A stretch of 15,966 nt of DNA from an uncultured Steroidobacter sp. (lineage in GTDB: Bacteria > Pseudomonadota > Gammaproteobacteria > Steroidobacterales > Steroidobacteraceae), in contig CAMLEO010000156.1 in assembly GCA_946478975.1 (NCBI GenBank), positions 1 through 15,966 on the forward strand, in the 5' to 3' direction. Below are positions 1-6,407 of this stretch, in pieces. How positions within the stretch are numbered: the first letter of the stretch is position 1; each line of letters starts with the position of its first letter. Under the pieces are notes generated by a model that was not told the origin of the DNA, searched no databases, and saw only the letters and a program-made list of their open reading frames with translations. Made by a program: the position numbers and the translations under genes.

Positions 1-250
1 GCCGATCGACATTGAGCACCATCACGGCAAACTCGGTGCCGCTGTTGGTCGCGTCGTTGGTGGCTTGAGAGGCGATCGCGGCGACGGTACGTCGAGTGGG
101 CAGGCCCGTGAGCGAGTCGATGCCTTCCCGGCGGCGCATGGCGCGCTCCCGGTGCAGCTGGAATGCAAACCACGCGGCAATAGCGGACGGCCCGATCAGC
201 ACCGCGAAAATCGGCAAGTAGGCCAGCCAGTGGTTGAACATCCCTTGCAT
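1..250 (-). CDS. Diguanylate cyclase (GGDEF domain) protein, N-terminus only
   Basis: This is the first 83 codons of a gene that runs off the left edge of the window. Residues about 8–29 form one hydrophobic segment followed by a basic stretch (HRERAMRRRE), as expected for a membrane anchor with the rest in the cytoplasm. Next comes the hallmark start of a GGDEF domain: D-S-LTGLPTRR at about 38–46, then FAVMVLNVDR, which matches the first beta strand that ends in the metal-binding Asp. The GG(D/E)EF active-site loop lies outside the window, so activity cannot be judged; the family makes cyclic di-GMP from two GTP. The ATG at 250 has no clear Shine-Dalgarno; an in-frame ATG at 241 is an alternative. 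The gene is divergent from the LOG gene. Confidence 0.8.
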   Translation of the reverse strand, partial: MQGMFNHWLAYLPIFAVLIGPSAIAAWFAFQLHRERAMRRREGIDSLTGLPTRRTVAAIASQATNDATNSGTEFAVMVLNVDR

Positions 251-441
251 GTAACGATGTAAAAGTTCGGGTTCTCGCGGCGTCCGGAACACATATCGGG
301 CCTTGGCGCCGCCAGCTTGAGCCGATCCGCCACAAGAAATGTGACGCCGCCCTTACGGCGCGGCGAACTGTGCGGCAGCTCTCACTCGATACCGCGACGT
401 TTCCCGGATGGTTAACTTAATCGCTCAGGTAGAATCGCGGT
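251..441. other. Divergent intergenic region, GGDEF gene / LOG gene
   Basis: These 191 bases separate two divergently oriented genes and must carry both promoters. On the plus strand the only convincing element is a −10-like TAGAAT at 430–435. A GC-rich imperfect hairpin can be drawn at 345–365 but has no T-tract. I see no small ORF, repeat or known RNA here. Confidence 0.6.
430..435 (+). promoter_or_regulatory. −10-like element for the LOG gene, possible leaderless start
   Basis: TAGAAT matches the sigma-70 −10 consensus at 5 of 6 positions. Its last base is six bases before the ATG at 442, so initiation at the usual distance would fall on or next to the start codon and give a leaderless mRNA. 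The gene also has no good Shine-Dalgarno. I find no strong −35 at 16–18 bases upstream, so this remains tentative. Confidence 0.35.
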
Positions 442-987
442 ATGCGGTCAATATGCATCTTTTGTGGGTCCAGCCCCGGTAATCGCCCCGAATACCTACA
501 GATGGCTCGCGAAGCGGGGCGCCTGATTGCCGGGCGAGGCCTGACATTGGTGTACGGCGGGGGCCGGGCGGGCCTGATGGGCGCACTCGCGGACGCCGCC
601 CTGGCGCACGGCGGGCGGGTCGTTGGCGTGATCCCGCAAATGCTGCTCGATCGCGAGGTGGGCCATTCCGGCCTCACCGAACAGCATGTCGTGAGGACGC
701 TGTCCGAACGCAAACTGCTGATGGGCGATCTGTCCGACGCGTTCCTGAGCCTGCCGGGCGGCATCGGCACGCTGGACGAGCTGTTCGAAGCCTGGAGCTG
801 GACCCAGCTGGAGCTGCAAAAAAAGCCCTGCGGGCTGTTGAACTACCACGGCTATTACGACTCGCTGATCAAGTTCCTGGACCATGTGGTCGAGGAAGGG
901 TTTCAGCGGCCCCGGCATCGGGCGGCGCTGCTGGTCGATGCCGACCTGGGCGCGCTACTCGATCAACTGACGGTGGCCTCCTCCTAG
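442..987 (+). CDS. LOG family protein (TIGR00730), cytokinin riboside 5'-monophosphate phosphoribohydrolase type
   Basis: The 181-residue protein has the full LOG/lysine-decarboxylase-like Rossmann fold signature: N-terminal strand ICIFCGSS, a GGGRAGLMG nucleotide-binding loop at 39–47, a conserved ERK at 89–91, and the diagnostic PGGIGTLDE at 105–113. Family members cleave the N-glycosidic bond of nucleoside 5'-monophosphates such as AMP or N6-modified AMP, releasing base and ribose 5-phosphate; the older name 'lysine decarboxylase' is wrong for this group. Length is normal for the short bacterial type. The ATG at 442 lacks a Shine-Dalgarno but begins exactly at the conserved first strand, so the start is probably right. 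panD follows 85 bases downstream on the same strand. The physiological substrate cannot be read from the sequence. Confidence 0.9.
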   Translation: MRSICIFCGSSPGNRPEYLQMAREAGRLIAGRGLTLVYGGGRAGLMGALADAALAHGGRVVGVIPQMLLDREVGHSGLTEQHVVRTLSERKLLMGDLSDAFLSLPGGIGTLDELFEAWSWTQLELQKKPCGLLNYHGYYDSLIKFLDHVVEEGFQRPRHRAALLVDADLGALLDQLTVASS

Positions 988-1047
988 GCCCAGTTGACAC
1001 ACCCCGGCGTGGGCCTCAGCCTTCGGCCCGCCAGCTCCCCACTGGCG
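986..1047 (+). other. Hairpin-rich leader between the LOG gene and panD
   Basis: The 85-base gap before panD holds several inverted repeats. AGGCCCA (986–992) pairs with TGGGCCT (1010–1016). The GGGCC of that second arm (1011–1015) can instead pair with GGCCC at 1025–1029, so the two stems exclude each other. A separate CGCCAG/CTGGCG stem (1029–1034 with 1042–1047) follows. No T-tract is present, so this is not an ordinary intrinsic terminator. No known riboswitch class is recognised; the function is unknown and could simply reflect GC-rich sequence. Confidence 0.3.
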
Positions 1048-1072
1048 TCACCTGACGTGTAAGAGGATTTCC

Positions 1073-1444
1073 ATGCTCCGGACCATGCTCCAGGCCAAGT
1101 TGCATCGGGTGCGCGTGACCCAGGCCGACCTCGACTACGAGGGTTCGTGCGGCATCGACGAAGCGTTGCTGGAAGCTTCCGGCCTGCGGGAAAACCAGTA
1201 CATCGAGTTGTACAACGTCAACAACGGCGAGCGCTTTTCCACTTACATCATCAAGGCTCCTCGCGGTTCGGGCGCGATCTCGCTGAACGGCGCCGCGGCC
1301 CGCCGGGCCATGGTTGGCGACCTGCTCATCATCTGCGCCTATTCGGTTTATTCCGAAGCCGAGCTGGAGAATCACCAGCCGGTGGTGGTGCTGGTGGATG
1401 AGAACAATCATCCGCGGGTGAAACCGCTGCGTGCGGCGTCTTGA
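1073..1444 (+). CDS. panD: Aspartate 1-decarboxylase precursor
   Basis: PanD converts L-aspartate to beta-alanine, the amine half of pantothenate and so of coenzyme A. It is made as an inactive precursor that self-cleaves between Gly24 and Ser25, turning the serine into the catalytic pyruvoyl group. Here the cleavage site is intact as YEGSC with Gly24-Ser25 at the expected positions, and the 123-residue length matches the family (126 in E. coli). Other family landmarks are [13 protein letters not shown] before the site, INGAAAR-like SLNGAAARR in the middle, and a closing VVLVDENN. The ATG is preceded by a good Shine-Dalgarno (AAGAGGA, about 6 bases away). panB and panC are not nearby. The DedA gene follows after 13 bases, so the two are probably co-transcribed. 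Confidence 0.97.
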   Translation: MLRTMLQAKLHRVRVTQADLDYEGSCGIDEALLEASGLRENQYIELYNVNNGERFSTYIIKAPRGSGAISLNGAAARRAMVGDLLIICAYSVYSEAELENHQPVVVLVDENNHPRVKPLRAAS

Positions 1445-1457
1445 GGACGTCGCGCTC

Positions 1458-2108
1458 ATGGAGCTGATCACCTGGTTCATCGATTTCATCCTGCACCTCG
1501 ACCGGCACCTCACGGAGCTCATCGCCGCGTATCACGTCTGGGTGTACGGGATTCTGTTCCTGATCATCTTTTGTGAGACCGGGCTGGTCGTGACGCCGTT
1601 TCTGCCCGGCGATTCGTTGTTGTTTGCCCTGGGCGCGCTCGCGGCCGTGGATCAGACCGGTACGCTGAATGCCGTGCTGCTGTGGCTGATGCTGATGGTC
1701 GCTGCCATCGCCGGCAATGAAACAAACTTCCGCATCGGCCGCGCCATCGGGCCCCGGGCGTTCAGCGGCCAGTTCCGCTGGCTCAAAAAGGAATACCTGG
1801 ACCGCACCCAGGCGTTCTACGAAAAGCACGGCGGCAAGACGATCATCCTCTCCCGCTTCATCCCCATCATCCGCACCTTCGCCCCCTTCGTCGCCGGCGT
1901 CGGCTGCATGAAGCGCAGCCGCTTCGCTGCTTATAACTTCGGCGGCGGCTTCCTGTGGGTCAGCGCCTTCATCTGGGGCGGCTACCTGTTCGGCAACGTG
2001 CCGCTGATCAAAGATAACTTCGGCATCGTGACCATCGTGATCGTCGTCGTCTCGGTGCTGCCGGTGGTTTATGGGCTGCTGAAGAAGCCGGAGCCGGCGG
2101 CGGGCTAA
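1458..2108 (+). CDS. DedA family inner-membrane protein
   Basis: The 216-residue hydrophobic protein has the DedA (VTT/SNARE-associated) architecture, with several membrane segments and re-entrant loops. It keeps the charged residues known to be essential in E. coli YqjA: Glu40 in FCETG, Asp52 in PFLPGDSLLF, and Arg133 and Arg139 in SRFIPIIRTFAPFVAG. DedA proteins are linked to undecaprenyl-phosphate or phospholipid flipping and to proton-motive-force homeostasis; which of these applies here is unknown. I chose the ATG at 1458, just after the panD stop and 10 bases from a GAGGA motif; a GTG at 1431 inside panD would give nine extra residues unlike the family. Its stop codon (TAA, 2106–2108) overlaps the stop of the convergent zeta gene. 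Confidence 0.93.
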   Translation: MELITWFIDFILHLDRHLTELIAAYHVWVYGILFLIIFCETGLVVTPFLPGDSLLFALGALAAVDQTGTLNAVLLWLMLMVAAIAGNETNFRIGRAIGPRAFSGQFRWLKKEYLDRTQAFYEKHGGKTIILSRFIPIIRTFAPFVAGVGCMKRSRFAAYNFGGGFLWVSAFIWGGYLFGNVPLIKDNFGIVTIVIVVVSVLPVVYGLLKKPEPAAG

Positions 2109-2755
2109 GCACGCTGTTGCCCGTGGATGCGAATCGCCGCTGCCACGACAGGCTTTGACCAATCCGGCGCTGTTGCGACGAGCTCGTCCAAGCGAGGCTT
2201 CACGATGCGCTGTTGTGACATGCTGAACACGAGGCGCACGCGCGGACTGCCGTCTTCAGACTCTGCGGAGTTGTCGTAAACACGGACTTCGCTTGCGCAC
2301 CCGAGCAGCTTGATGAGATTGGCGAGGCTTTTCGGGTATCGCTCGCGAATCTTTTCGGCGGTAATGGGGTGTCCCCCGCGCATCACTCGTGCAGCCACAC
2401 GAGCGATGTGTCGCTCCGGCGAGTCGAGCCCAACGTAAAAGATGAGCACATCGAGTCCGGAGGCCGCCGCACGCATGAGAGCTTGAGTCATGCTGTTGCC
2501 ACCCAGCGTGGTCTCGAAACTAAAGTCTTCGTTGCGCTCGATGGAGCGATTCAACAATTCGAAGCCGAGATTCCACGCTCGCGCGTTTGCTTCGGCAAGT
2601 GTGAGACTGTCTCTGGCCACGATCGCTTTCGCCGCGAGATCTGGGTTGAAATAAGAGCCCGCCGCGCGGGCCGCCAGAAATTCTCCGGCAACGACGCTCT
2701 TGCCAGCACCGTTCGCACCGGCTGCTACAACGATGCGCCCTCGACGTTGGAGCAC
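2105..2755 (-). CDS. Zeta toxin family / COG4185-type P-loop kinase
   Basis: The 216-residue protein opens with a P-loop: strand RIVVAAG then Walker A GANGAGKS at 13–20. It continues with FNPDL (36–40), FETTLGG (80–86), an arginine-rich segment with RVMRGGHPIT and RYPKSLANL (about 123–147), and YDNS (160–163). This set of motifs is that of the zeta-toxin/AAA kinases of the COG4185 group. Characterised zeta toxins phosphorylate UDP-N-acetylglucosamine and block peptidoglycan synthesis; that this one does so is inference. The GTG start at 2755 lies four bases after the antitoxin stop and has no good Shine-Dalgarno, so translation is probably coupled. Sampled rows of this gene are about 50–60% GC, below the flanking genes, which suggests acquisition by transfer. 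Confidence 0.82.
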   Translation of the reverse strand: MLQRRGRIVVAAGANGAGKSVVAGEFLAARAAGSYFNPDLAAKAIVARDSLTLAEANARAWNLGFELLNRSIERNEDFSFETTLGGNSMTQALMRAAASGLDVLIFYVGLDSPERHIARVAARVMRGGHPITAEKIRERYPKSLANLIKLLGCASEVRVYDNSAESEDGSPRVRLVFSMSQQRIVKPRLDELVATAPDWSKPVVAAAIRIHGQQRA

Positions 2756-2759
2756 GCGC

Positions 2760-3212
2760 TCAGCTGCCGGATCGATTCAGTTCCGCATCTGTCGCGGAGA
2801 ACAGCTCATCGACTGCCTGCCGCGATTCCTGAGTTTGCATGCGGGCATGGAGCACGTTGAATTCGCGTGTCCAATAATCGAGCTCGCGCTCCTGGGATGT
2901 GCGCTCGTTGGAAATGAGCTTGTTATAAGTATCGATGCCAAGAACGACGGCTTGCGGTTGACCGTGGCGTTCAATGAAGACGGGGCCTGCGTCACGCGCC
3001 GTCTGCAAGATCTCACCAAACCGATTCTTCGCCTGAGTTGCCGGCACTGAGCGACGATCAGGTGCTGCCGACCCGTATCGAATCGCGCTCACTTCGCGGA
3101 CGCCAAGGTGTGAGCGCGCGCTGTCGCGGGCATAGCTGAATTCGCCCGTCTCGGGCGCTTTTTGCTTCAAGGTCGACGCTTCAGGCGTGTGCTTCAAGGG
3201 TCGCTTGGTCAT
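2760..3212 (-). CDS. Phd/YefM-family antitoxin-like protein, partner of the zeta toxin
   Basis: Residues about 56–100 of this 150-residue protein are a Phd/YefM domain: VPATQAKNRFGEIL, then the hairpin VFIERHGQPQAVVLGIDTYNKL. Such domains dimerise and bind operator DNA. The C-terminal 50 residues (RELDYWTREFNVL to the end) would be the toxin-binding tail. Unusually, about 55 residues precede the Phd domain, whereas family members usually begin almost at it; this part is basic at its start and has no recognised fold. The ATG at 3212 is chosen because GGGGAG lies eight bases upstream; an in-frame TTG at 3254 is less likely, and a GTG at codon 41 would give a classic-length antitoxin. The downstream neighbour, four bases away, is the zeta toxin gene. 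Confidence 0.75.
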   Translation of the reverse strand: MTKRPLKHTPEASTLKQKAPETGEFSYARDSARSHLGVREVSAIRYGSAAPDRRSVPATQAKNRFGEILQTARDAGPVFIERHGQPQAVVLGIDTYNKLISNERTSQERELDYWTREFNVLHARMQTQESRQAVDELFSATDAELNRSGS

Positions 3213-3241
3213 GGCTTGCGCTCCCCGGCAGTCAGGAGGTG

Positions 3242-3273
3242 AAAGCTTAGCCAAACTAGAAAAGTTTAGCCAA
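3242..3273 (-). promoter_or_regulatory. Direct-repeat operator and promoter of the toxin–antitoxin operon
   Basis: Two copies of a 13-base unit, AAAGCTTAGCCAA (3242–3254) and AAAGTTTAGCCAA (3261–3273), differ at one position and are 19 bases apart. On the minus strand the second contains a −35-like TTGGCT (3273–3268) and the first a −10-like TAAGCT (3249–3244), separated by 18 bases. Both hexamers match consensus at 3 of 6 positions. Initiation near 3237 would give a leader of about 25 bases that includes the antitoxin Shine-Dalgarno. Repeats overlapping the promoter fit autoregulation by a Phd-type antitoxin. AAACT/AGTTT inverted arms (3253–3257, 3263–3267) also lie here. Confidence 0.5.
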
Positions 3274-3300
3274 TTCGGATCGGCGGCCCGCGAAGTTGAG

Positions 3301-4938
3301 CTATTTCCGCAGCGAAAACAACGCGATGAGGCTGGCGGTGAGGACGGAGTAGCCGAGCCAGGTGGGGCCGGTGGTGGTGAGGATGAGGAGGAGGCCGCTG
3401 AAGGCGGCGACGGTGGTCACGAGGGTGACGTCGCGGCGGCGGCCGTCGTCGCGGATGGTCTGCTGGAGACGTTCGAGCTCGCGGGTGTCCAGCGGCACTC
3501 GGAAGTGACCGTCGGAGGCGCGTTGGATGGTGTTCTCGACCAGCGGCGGCAGCTGTCGCAACGCCTGCAGCATGTCCGGCAGCTGCTTGCGAGCATCGCG
3601 GGCCAACGCCCGCAGACTCCAGCGCTCAGCAACCCACTGACGCAACAAAGGCTGCGCGGTCTTCCAGAGATCGAGGTCGGGATAGAGCTGCCGGCCGACG
3701 CCTTCGATCTGCAACAACGTCTTTTGGATCAGCATCAGCTGCGGCTGCAGCTGCGCGTCGAAGCGCTGGGCGGCTTCGAACAGGCTGATCAACACCTGGC
3801 CGAACGAAATCTCCCGCAGCGGTTTGTTTGCAATCGGCTCGCACACCGTGCGCACGGCGGACTCCAGTTCATCGACGCGCACGTGCGCCGGAATCCAGCC
3901 GGAATCGATGTGCAGCTGAGCGATGCGCCGATAGTCGTGCTCGAAGAACGCCAGGAAGTTCTCGGCCAGATAATGCTGATCGCGCGGCGCGAGCGTGCCG
4001 ACGATGCCGAAGTCCACGGCCGCGTACTTTGGCTGATCGGGATTATCCAGCAGCACGAAAATGTTGCCGGGATGCATGTCGGCATGAAAGAAGTTGTGCC
4101 GGAACGCCTGCGTGAAAAAGATCTCCACGCCGTTCTCCGCCAGCCGCTGAATGTTTGCTCCGCGACGCTGCAGCTCGGCGACATCGTTCACCAGTACGCC
4201 CTGCACGCGCTCCATTACCATCACGTTGTTGCGCGTGTAGTCCCAATAAACCTCGGGCACATACAACAGATGCGAGCCGGCAAAGTTACGTCGCAGCTGC
4301 GCCGCGTTCGCGGCCTCGCGCTTGAGATCCAGCTCATCGAGAATGGTCTTCTCGTACTCACGCACCAATTCGACCGGCCGCAGCCGAGGCGCATCGCGCC
4401 AGTAACGATTCGCGAGTTCGGCCAGCGCATACATCACTTCGATGTCACGCTGAATGAGCGCGCGAATGCCAGGGCGAACGATCTTGACGACGACTTCCTT
4501 GCCGTCCTTGAGCTGCGCGCCATGAACCTGTGCGATCGTCGCCGCTGCGATCGGCGCTTCATCGAAGCGAGCAAACACTTCGGCGACCGGCCGCTCATAT
4601 GCAGCTTCGACAATCGCACGGGCCGCAGCATTCGAGAACGGCGGCACGCGATCCTGCAGCTTCTCCAGCTCATCAGCGATGTCTCGCGGCAGCAGGTCGC
4701 GACGCGTGGATAGCGTCTGGCCGAACTTCATGAAGATCGGCCCCAGTTCTTCCAATGCCAAACGCAATCGTTCGGCGCGCGACAGCGATGCTTTACGCCG
4801 AAACCAGGTGGCCGGCGACAAGTAAAACGCAAATCGCAGCGGCCGGAACAGATGCGTCGCGAGGATGATCTCGTCCAGCCGGTGCCGGACCAGGACGCGT
4901 TGAATCTGCAGCAGCCGTGAGAGAACGCGCAGTCTCAT
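3301..4938 (-). CDS. ubiB: UbiB, ADCK/COQ8-type atypical kinase/ATPase of ubiquinone biosynthesis
   Basis: UbiB supports ubiquinone synthesis, probably as an ATPase that helps extract or organise lipid intermediates for the Ubi enzymes; it is not the C5 hydroxylase it was once named for. The 545 residues match the E. coli length (546). Diagnostic features are the KxGQ motif (KFGQ, 71–74), the alanine-rich nucleotide loop AAATIAQVH (131–139), the invariant lysine VVKIVRPG (Lys152), the ExD segment DELDLKREA, the catalytic loop HADMHPGN (285–292) and the DFG triad (309–311). Two hydrophobic segments in the last 45 residues form the membrane anchor. The ATG at 4938 lies three bases after the ubiJ stop, implying translational coupling. 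This is the last gene of the long minus-strand operon; no clear terminator follows before the toxin–antitoxin promoter. Confidence 0.97.
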   Translation of the reverse strand: MRLRVLSRLLQIQRVLVRHRLDEIILATHLFRPLRFAFYLSPATWFRRKASLSRAERLRLALEELGPIFMKFGQTLSTRRDLLPRDIADELEKLQDRVPPFSNAAARAIVEAAYERPVAEVFARFDEAPIAAATIAQVHGAQLKDGKEVVVKIVRPGIRALIQRDIEVMYALAELANRYWRDAPRLRPVELVREYEKTILDELDLKREAANAAQLRRNFAGSHLLYVPEVYWDYTRNNVMVMERVQGVLVNDVAELQRRGANIQRLAENGVEIFFTQAFRHNFFHADMHPGNIFVLLDNPDQPKYAAVDFGIVGTLAPRDQHYLAENFLAFFEHDYRRIAQLHIDSGWIPAHVRVDELESAVRTVCEPIANKPLREISFGQVLISLFEAAQRFDAQLQPQLMLIQKTLLQIEGVGRQLYPDLDLWKTAQPLLRQWVAERWSLRALARDARKQLPDMLQALRQLPPLVENTIQRASDGHFRVPLDTRELERLQQTIRDDGRRRDVTLVTTVAAFSGLLLILTTTGPTWLGYSVLTASLIALFSLRK

Positions 4939-4941
4939 GCT

Positions 4942-5535
4942 TCAACCGCGTTTGCGTTCGAGCAGCGCGAGCCGGGCTTCGAAGCGGTCCACATCGTCGC
5001 GCAGCTTGTCCACGCCGGTGACGAATTCATCGGCTTCAGTGCGGCTCGGCGCATCGCGTCCTTCTTCTTGTAAGTACTCGGAAACATTTTGCGCGAACGT
5101 ATCCACCGCGCGGCGTGCGAATCCCAACGCGGAGCGCGCCACGTTGCCAACGTGATGAGCGGCGACATCGCCGATGACGCGCGACAGTTCTTCTTCGAGA
5201 TCCGGCCGCGCTTCTTTCAGCAGCTCGCTGAACGTCTGCGCAACTTCGGCGTCGCCGTGAATGTGAACTGTGCCGGTGCGCAGCGCCGCTTCGGGTGCGG
5301 GCCCGGCCATGCGCATCAAAGATAGCGGCGTGCCGGACAGCGTCGCGCTCGGCGTTCCGTCGTAAGCTGTGTCGAGCGACATCTGCTCGCCTTGCGACTT
5401 GAAATAAATGCTCAGCGGCAGGCCTTCGACATGCAGCGCCAGCACCTTCGCATCCAGGCGCTTGCACAGCGAGCGCGCCGCCGACGAAGCGGCAATGTTT
5501 CGATTGAGCAGCGATTCGAGCGGCGTCAGGCGCAT
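4942..5535 (-). CDS. ubiJ: UbiJ, SCP2-domain accessory factor of ubiquinone biosynthesis
   Basis: UbiJ, with UbiK, binds the isoprenoid tail of ubiquinone intermediates and is needed for the soluble Ubi complex. This 197-residue protein (about 201 in E. coli) begins with the family pattern LTPLESLLNR and has an SCP2-like lipid-binding domain over roughly residues 10–115, including the strand GTVHIHGDAEVAQTFSELL. The C-terminal third is helical and charged (KLRDDVDRFEARLALLERKRG-like end), fitting the coiled coil that contacts UbiK. Identification rests on these features and on its position between ubiE and ubiB, which is its usual place in gammaproteobacteria. It starts two bases after the ubiE stop without a Shine-Dalgarno. 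Confidence 0.93.
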   Translation of the reverse strand: MRLTPLESLLNRNIAASSAARSLCKRLDAKVLALHVEGLPLSIYFKSQGEQMSLDTAYDGTPSATLSGTPLSLMRMAGPAPEAALRTGTVHIHGDAEVAQTFSELLKEARPDLEEELSRVIGDVAAHHVGNVARSALGFARRAVDTFAQNVSEYLQEEGRDAPSRTEADEFVTGVDKLRDDVDRFEARLALLERKRG

Positions 5536-5537
5536 GT

Positions 5538-6296
5538 TTAGAACTTATAGCCGCGGTGCAGGGCGACGATGCCGCCGGTGAGGTTGTGATAGCGGCAGCC
5601 TTCCAGGCCCGCCTCGCGCATCATTTCCAGCAATGTTTCCTGCTTGGGGAACTTGCGGATCGATTCGGCGAGATAGCGATAGCTCGCCTCGTCGCGAGCG
5701 ACGACTTTGCCGAGCCAGGGCAGCACGGAAAACGAATACGCGTCGTAGAGCGGCTTCAGCCCCGGTGCGACCGGGTGCGAGAACTCCAGGATCAACAGCT
5801 GACCGCCGGGCTTGAGCACGCGCTGCATGGAGCGCAGCGCTGCCAACTTGTCGGTCACATTGCGCAGGCCGAAGCCGATGGTCACGCAGTCGAAGCTGCT
5901 GTCCGGGAACGGCAGGCGTTCCGCGTTCGCGAGCGAGTAGCGGACGTTTGCGACGATGCCGCGATCGATCATCGCGCTTCGGCCTTCCGCCAGCATCGCG
6001 GCGTTGATATCGGTCAGCACGACCAGGCCGTCATTGCCGACCTGCTTGCACATGCCCGCCGAAAGGTCGCCGGTGCCGCCGGCCACATCGAGCGCTCGCT
6101 GGCCCGGCCGCAATCCCGTCTGTGACAGCGTGAACCGCTTCCACAGCCGGTGCGTGCCCGCCGACATCAGATCGTTCATCAGGTCGTAGTTGCCTGCGAC
6201 CGATTCGAACACGGCCCGCACGCGCGCCTGCTTTTCGGCGACCGGCACTTGCTGAAAGCCGAAGTCGGTGGTGTTGTCGGGCTGGTTGGCGCTCAT
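5538..6296 (-). CDS. ubiE: UbiE, demethylmenaquinone / 2-methoxy-6-polyprenyl-1,4-benzoquinol C-methyltransferase
   Basis: UbiE uses S-adenosylmethionine to methylate carbon 2 of the quinol ring in ubiquinone synthesis, and makes menaquinone where that pathway exists. The protein aligns almost end to end with E. coli UbiE: FGFQ near the N-terminus, [19 protein letters not shown], the SAM motif [11 protein letters not shown] (72–77 for AGGTGD), [31 protein letters not shown], and the C-terminal [10 protein letters not shown] chose the ATG at 6296 (252 residues) because it places FGFQ at the same distance from the start as in E. coli; an ATG at 6323 would add nine unrelated residues. Neither start has a Shine-Dalgarno. 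The gene precedes ubiJ by two bases. Confidence 0.97.
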   Translation of the reverse strand: MSANQPDNTTDFGFQQVPVAEKQARVRAVFESVAGNYDLMNDLMSAGTHRLWKRFTLSQTGLRPGQRALDVAGGTGDLSAGMCKQVGNDGLVVLTDINAAMLAEGRSAMIDRGIVANVRYSLANAERLPFPDSSFDCVTIGFGLRNVTDKLAALRSMQRVLKPGGQLLILEFSHPVAPGLKPLYDAYSFSVLPWLGKVVARDEASYRYLAESIRKFPKQETLLEMMREAGLEGCRYHNLTGGIVALHRGYKF

Positions 6297-6407
6297 GAGG
6301 TCGTCGCTGATGTGACTCCGCATTTTAATCGCCGGACGCCCGCCAGCCTAATTTCTTATCGGATTTTGCCGGCCAAGGTCTGCCGCGAAGGCAGGCATCG
6401 CGCGCTG

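Noticed and set aside
345..365. GC-rich hairpin in the GGDEF/LOG intergenic region
   Set aside because: Needs a bulge, has no T-tract, and lies between divergent starts where a terminator is not expected.
994..1022. TTGACA as a −35 for a panD promoter
   Set aside because: Perfect hexamer, but no −10-like sequence lies 16–18 bases downstream.
2075..2125. Possible terminator at the dedA/zeta convergence
   Set aside because: Only 4–5-bp stems (GCCG/CGGC, CGGGC/GCCCG) can be drawn; the TTCTTC after one is too weak to call.
3234..3240. AGGAGGT on the plus strand as a ribosome-binding site for a small gene
   Set aside because: The only frame that could use it hits a stop within four codons; the sequence lies in the antitoxin promoter region.
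3187..4713. 508-codon open frame on the plus strand opposite ubiB
   Set aside because: Antisense shadow of a full-length conserved gene; its composition is that of GC-rich reverse reading and no domain is visible.
6380..6394. CTGCC/GGCAG hairpin between DUF971 and ubiE as a terminator
   Set aside because: Short stem with no T-tract in either direction; the operon probably continues through it.
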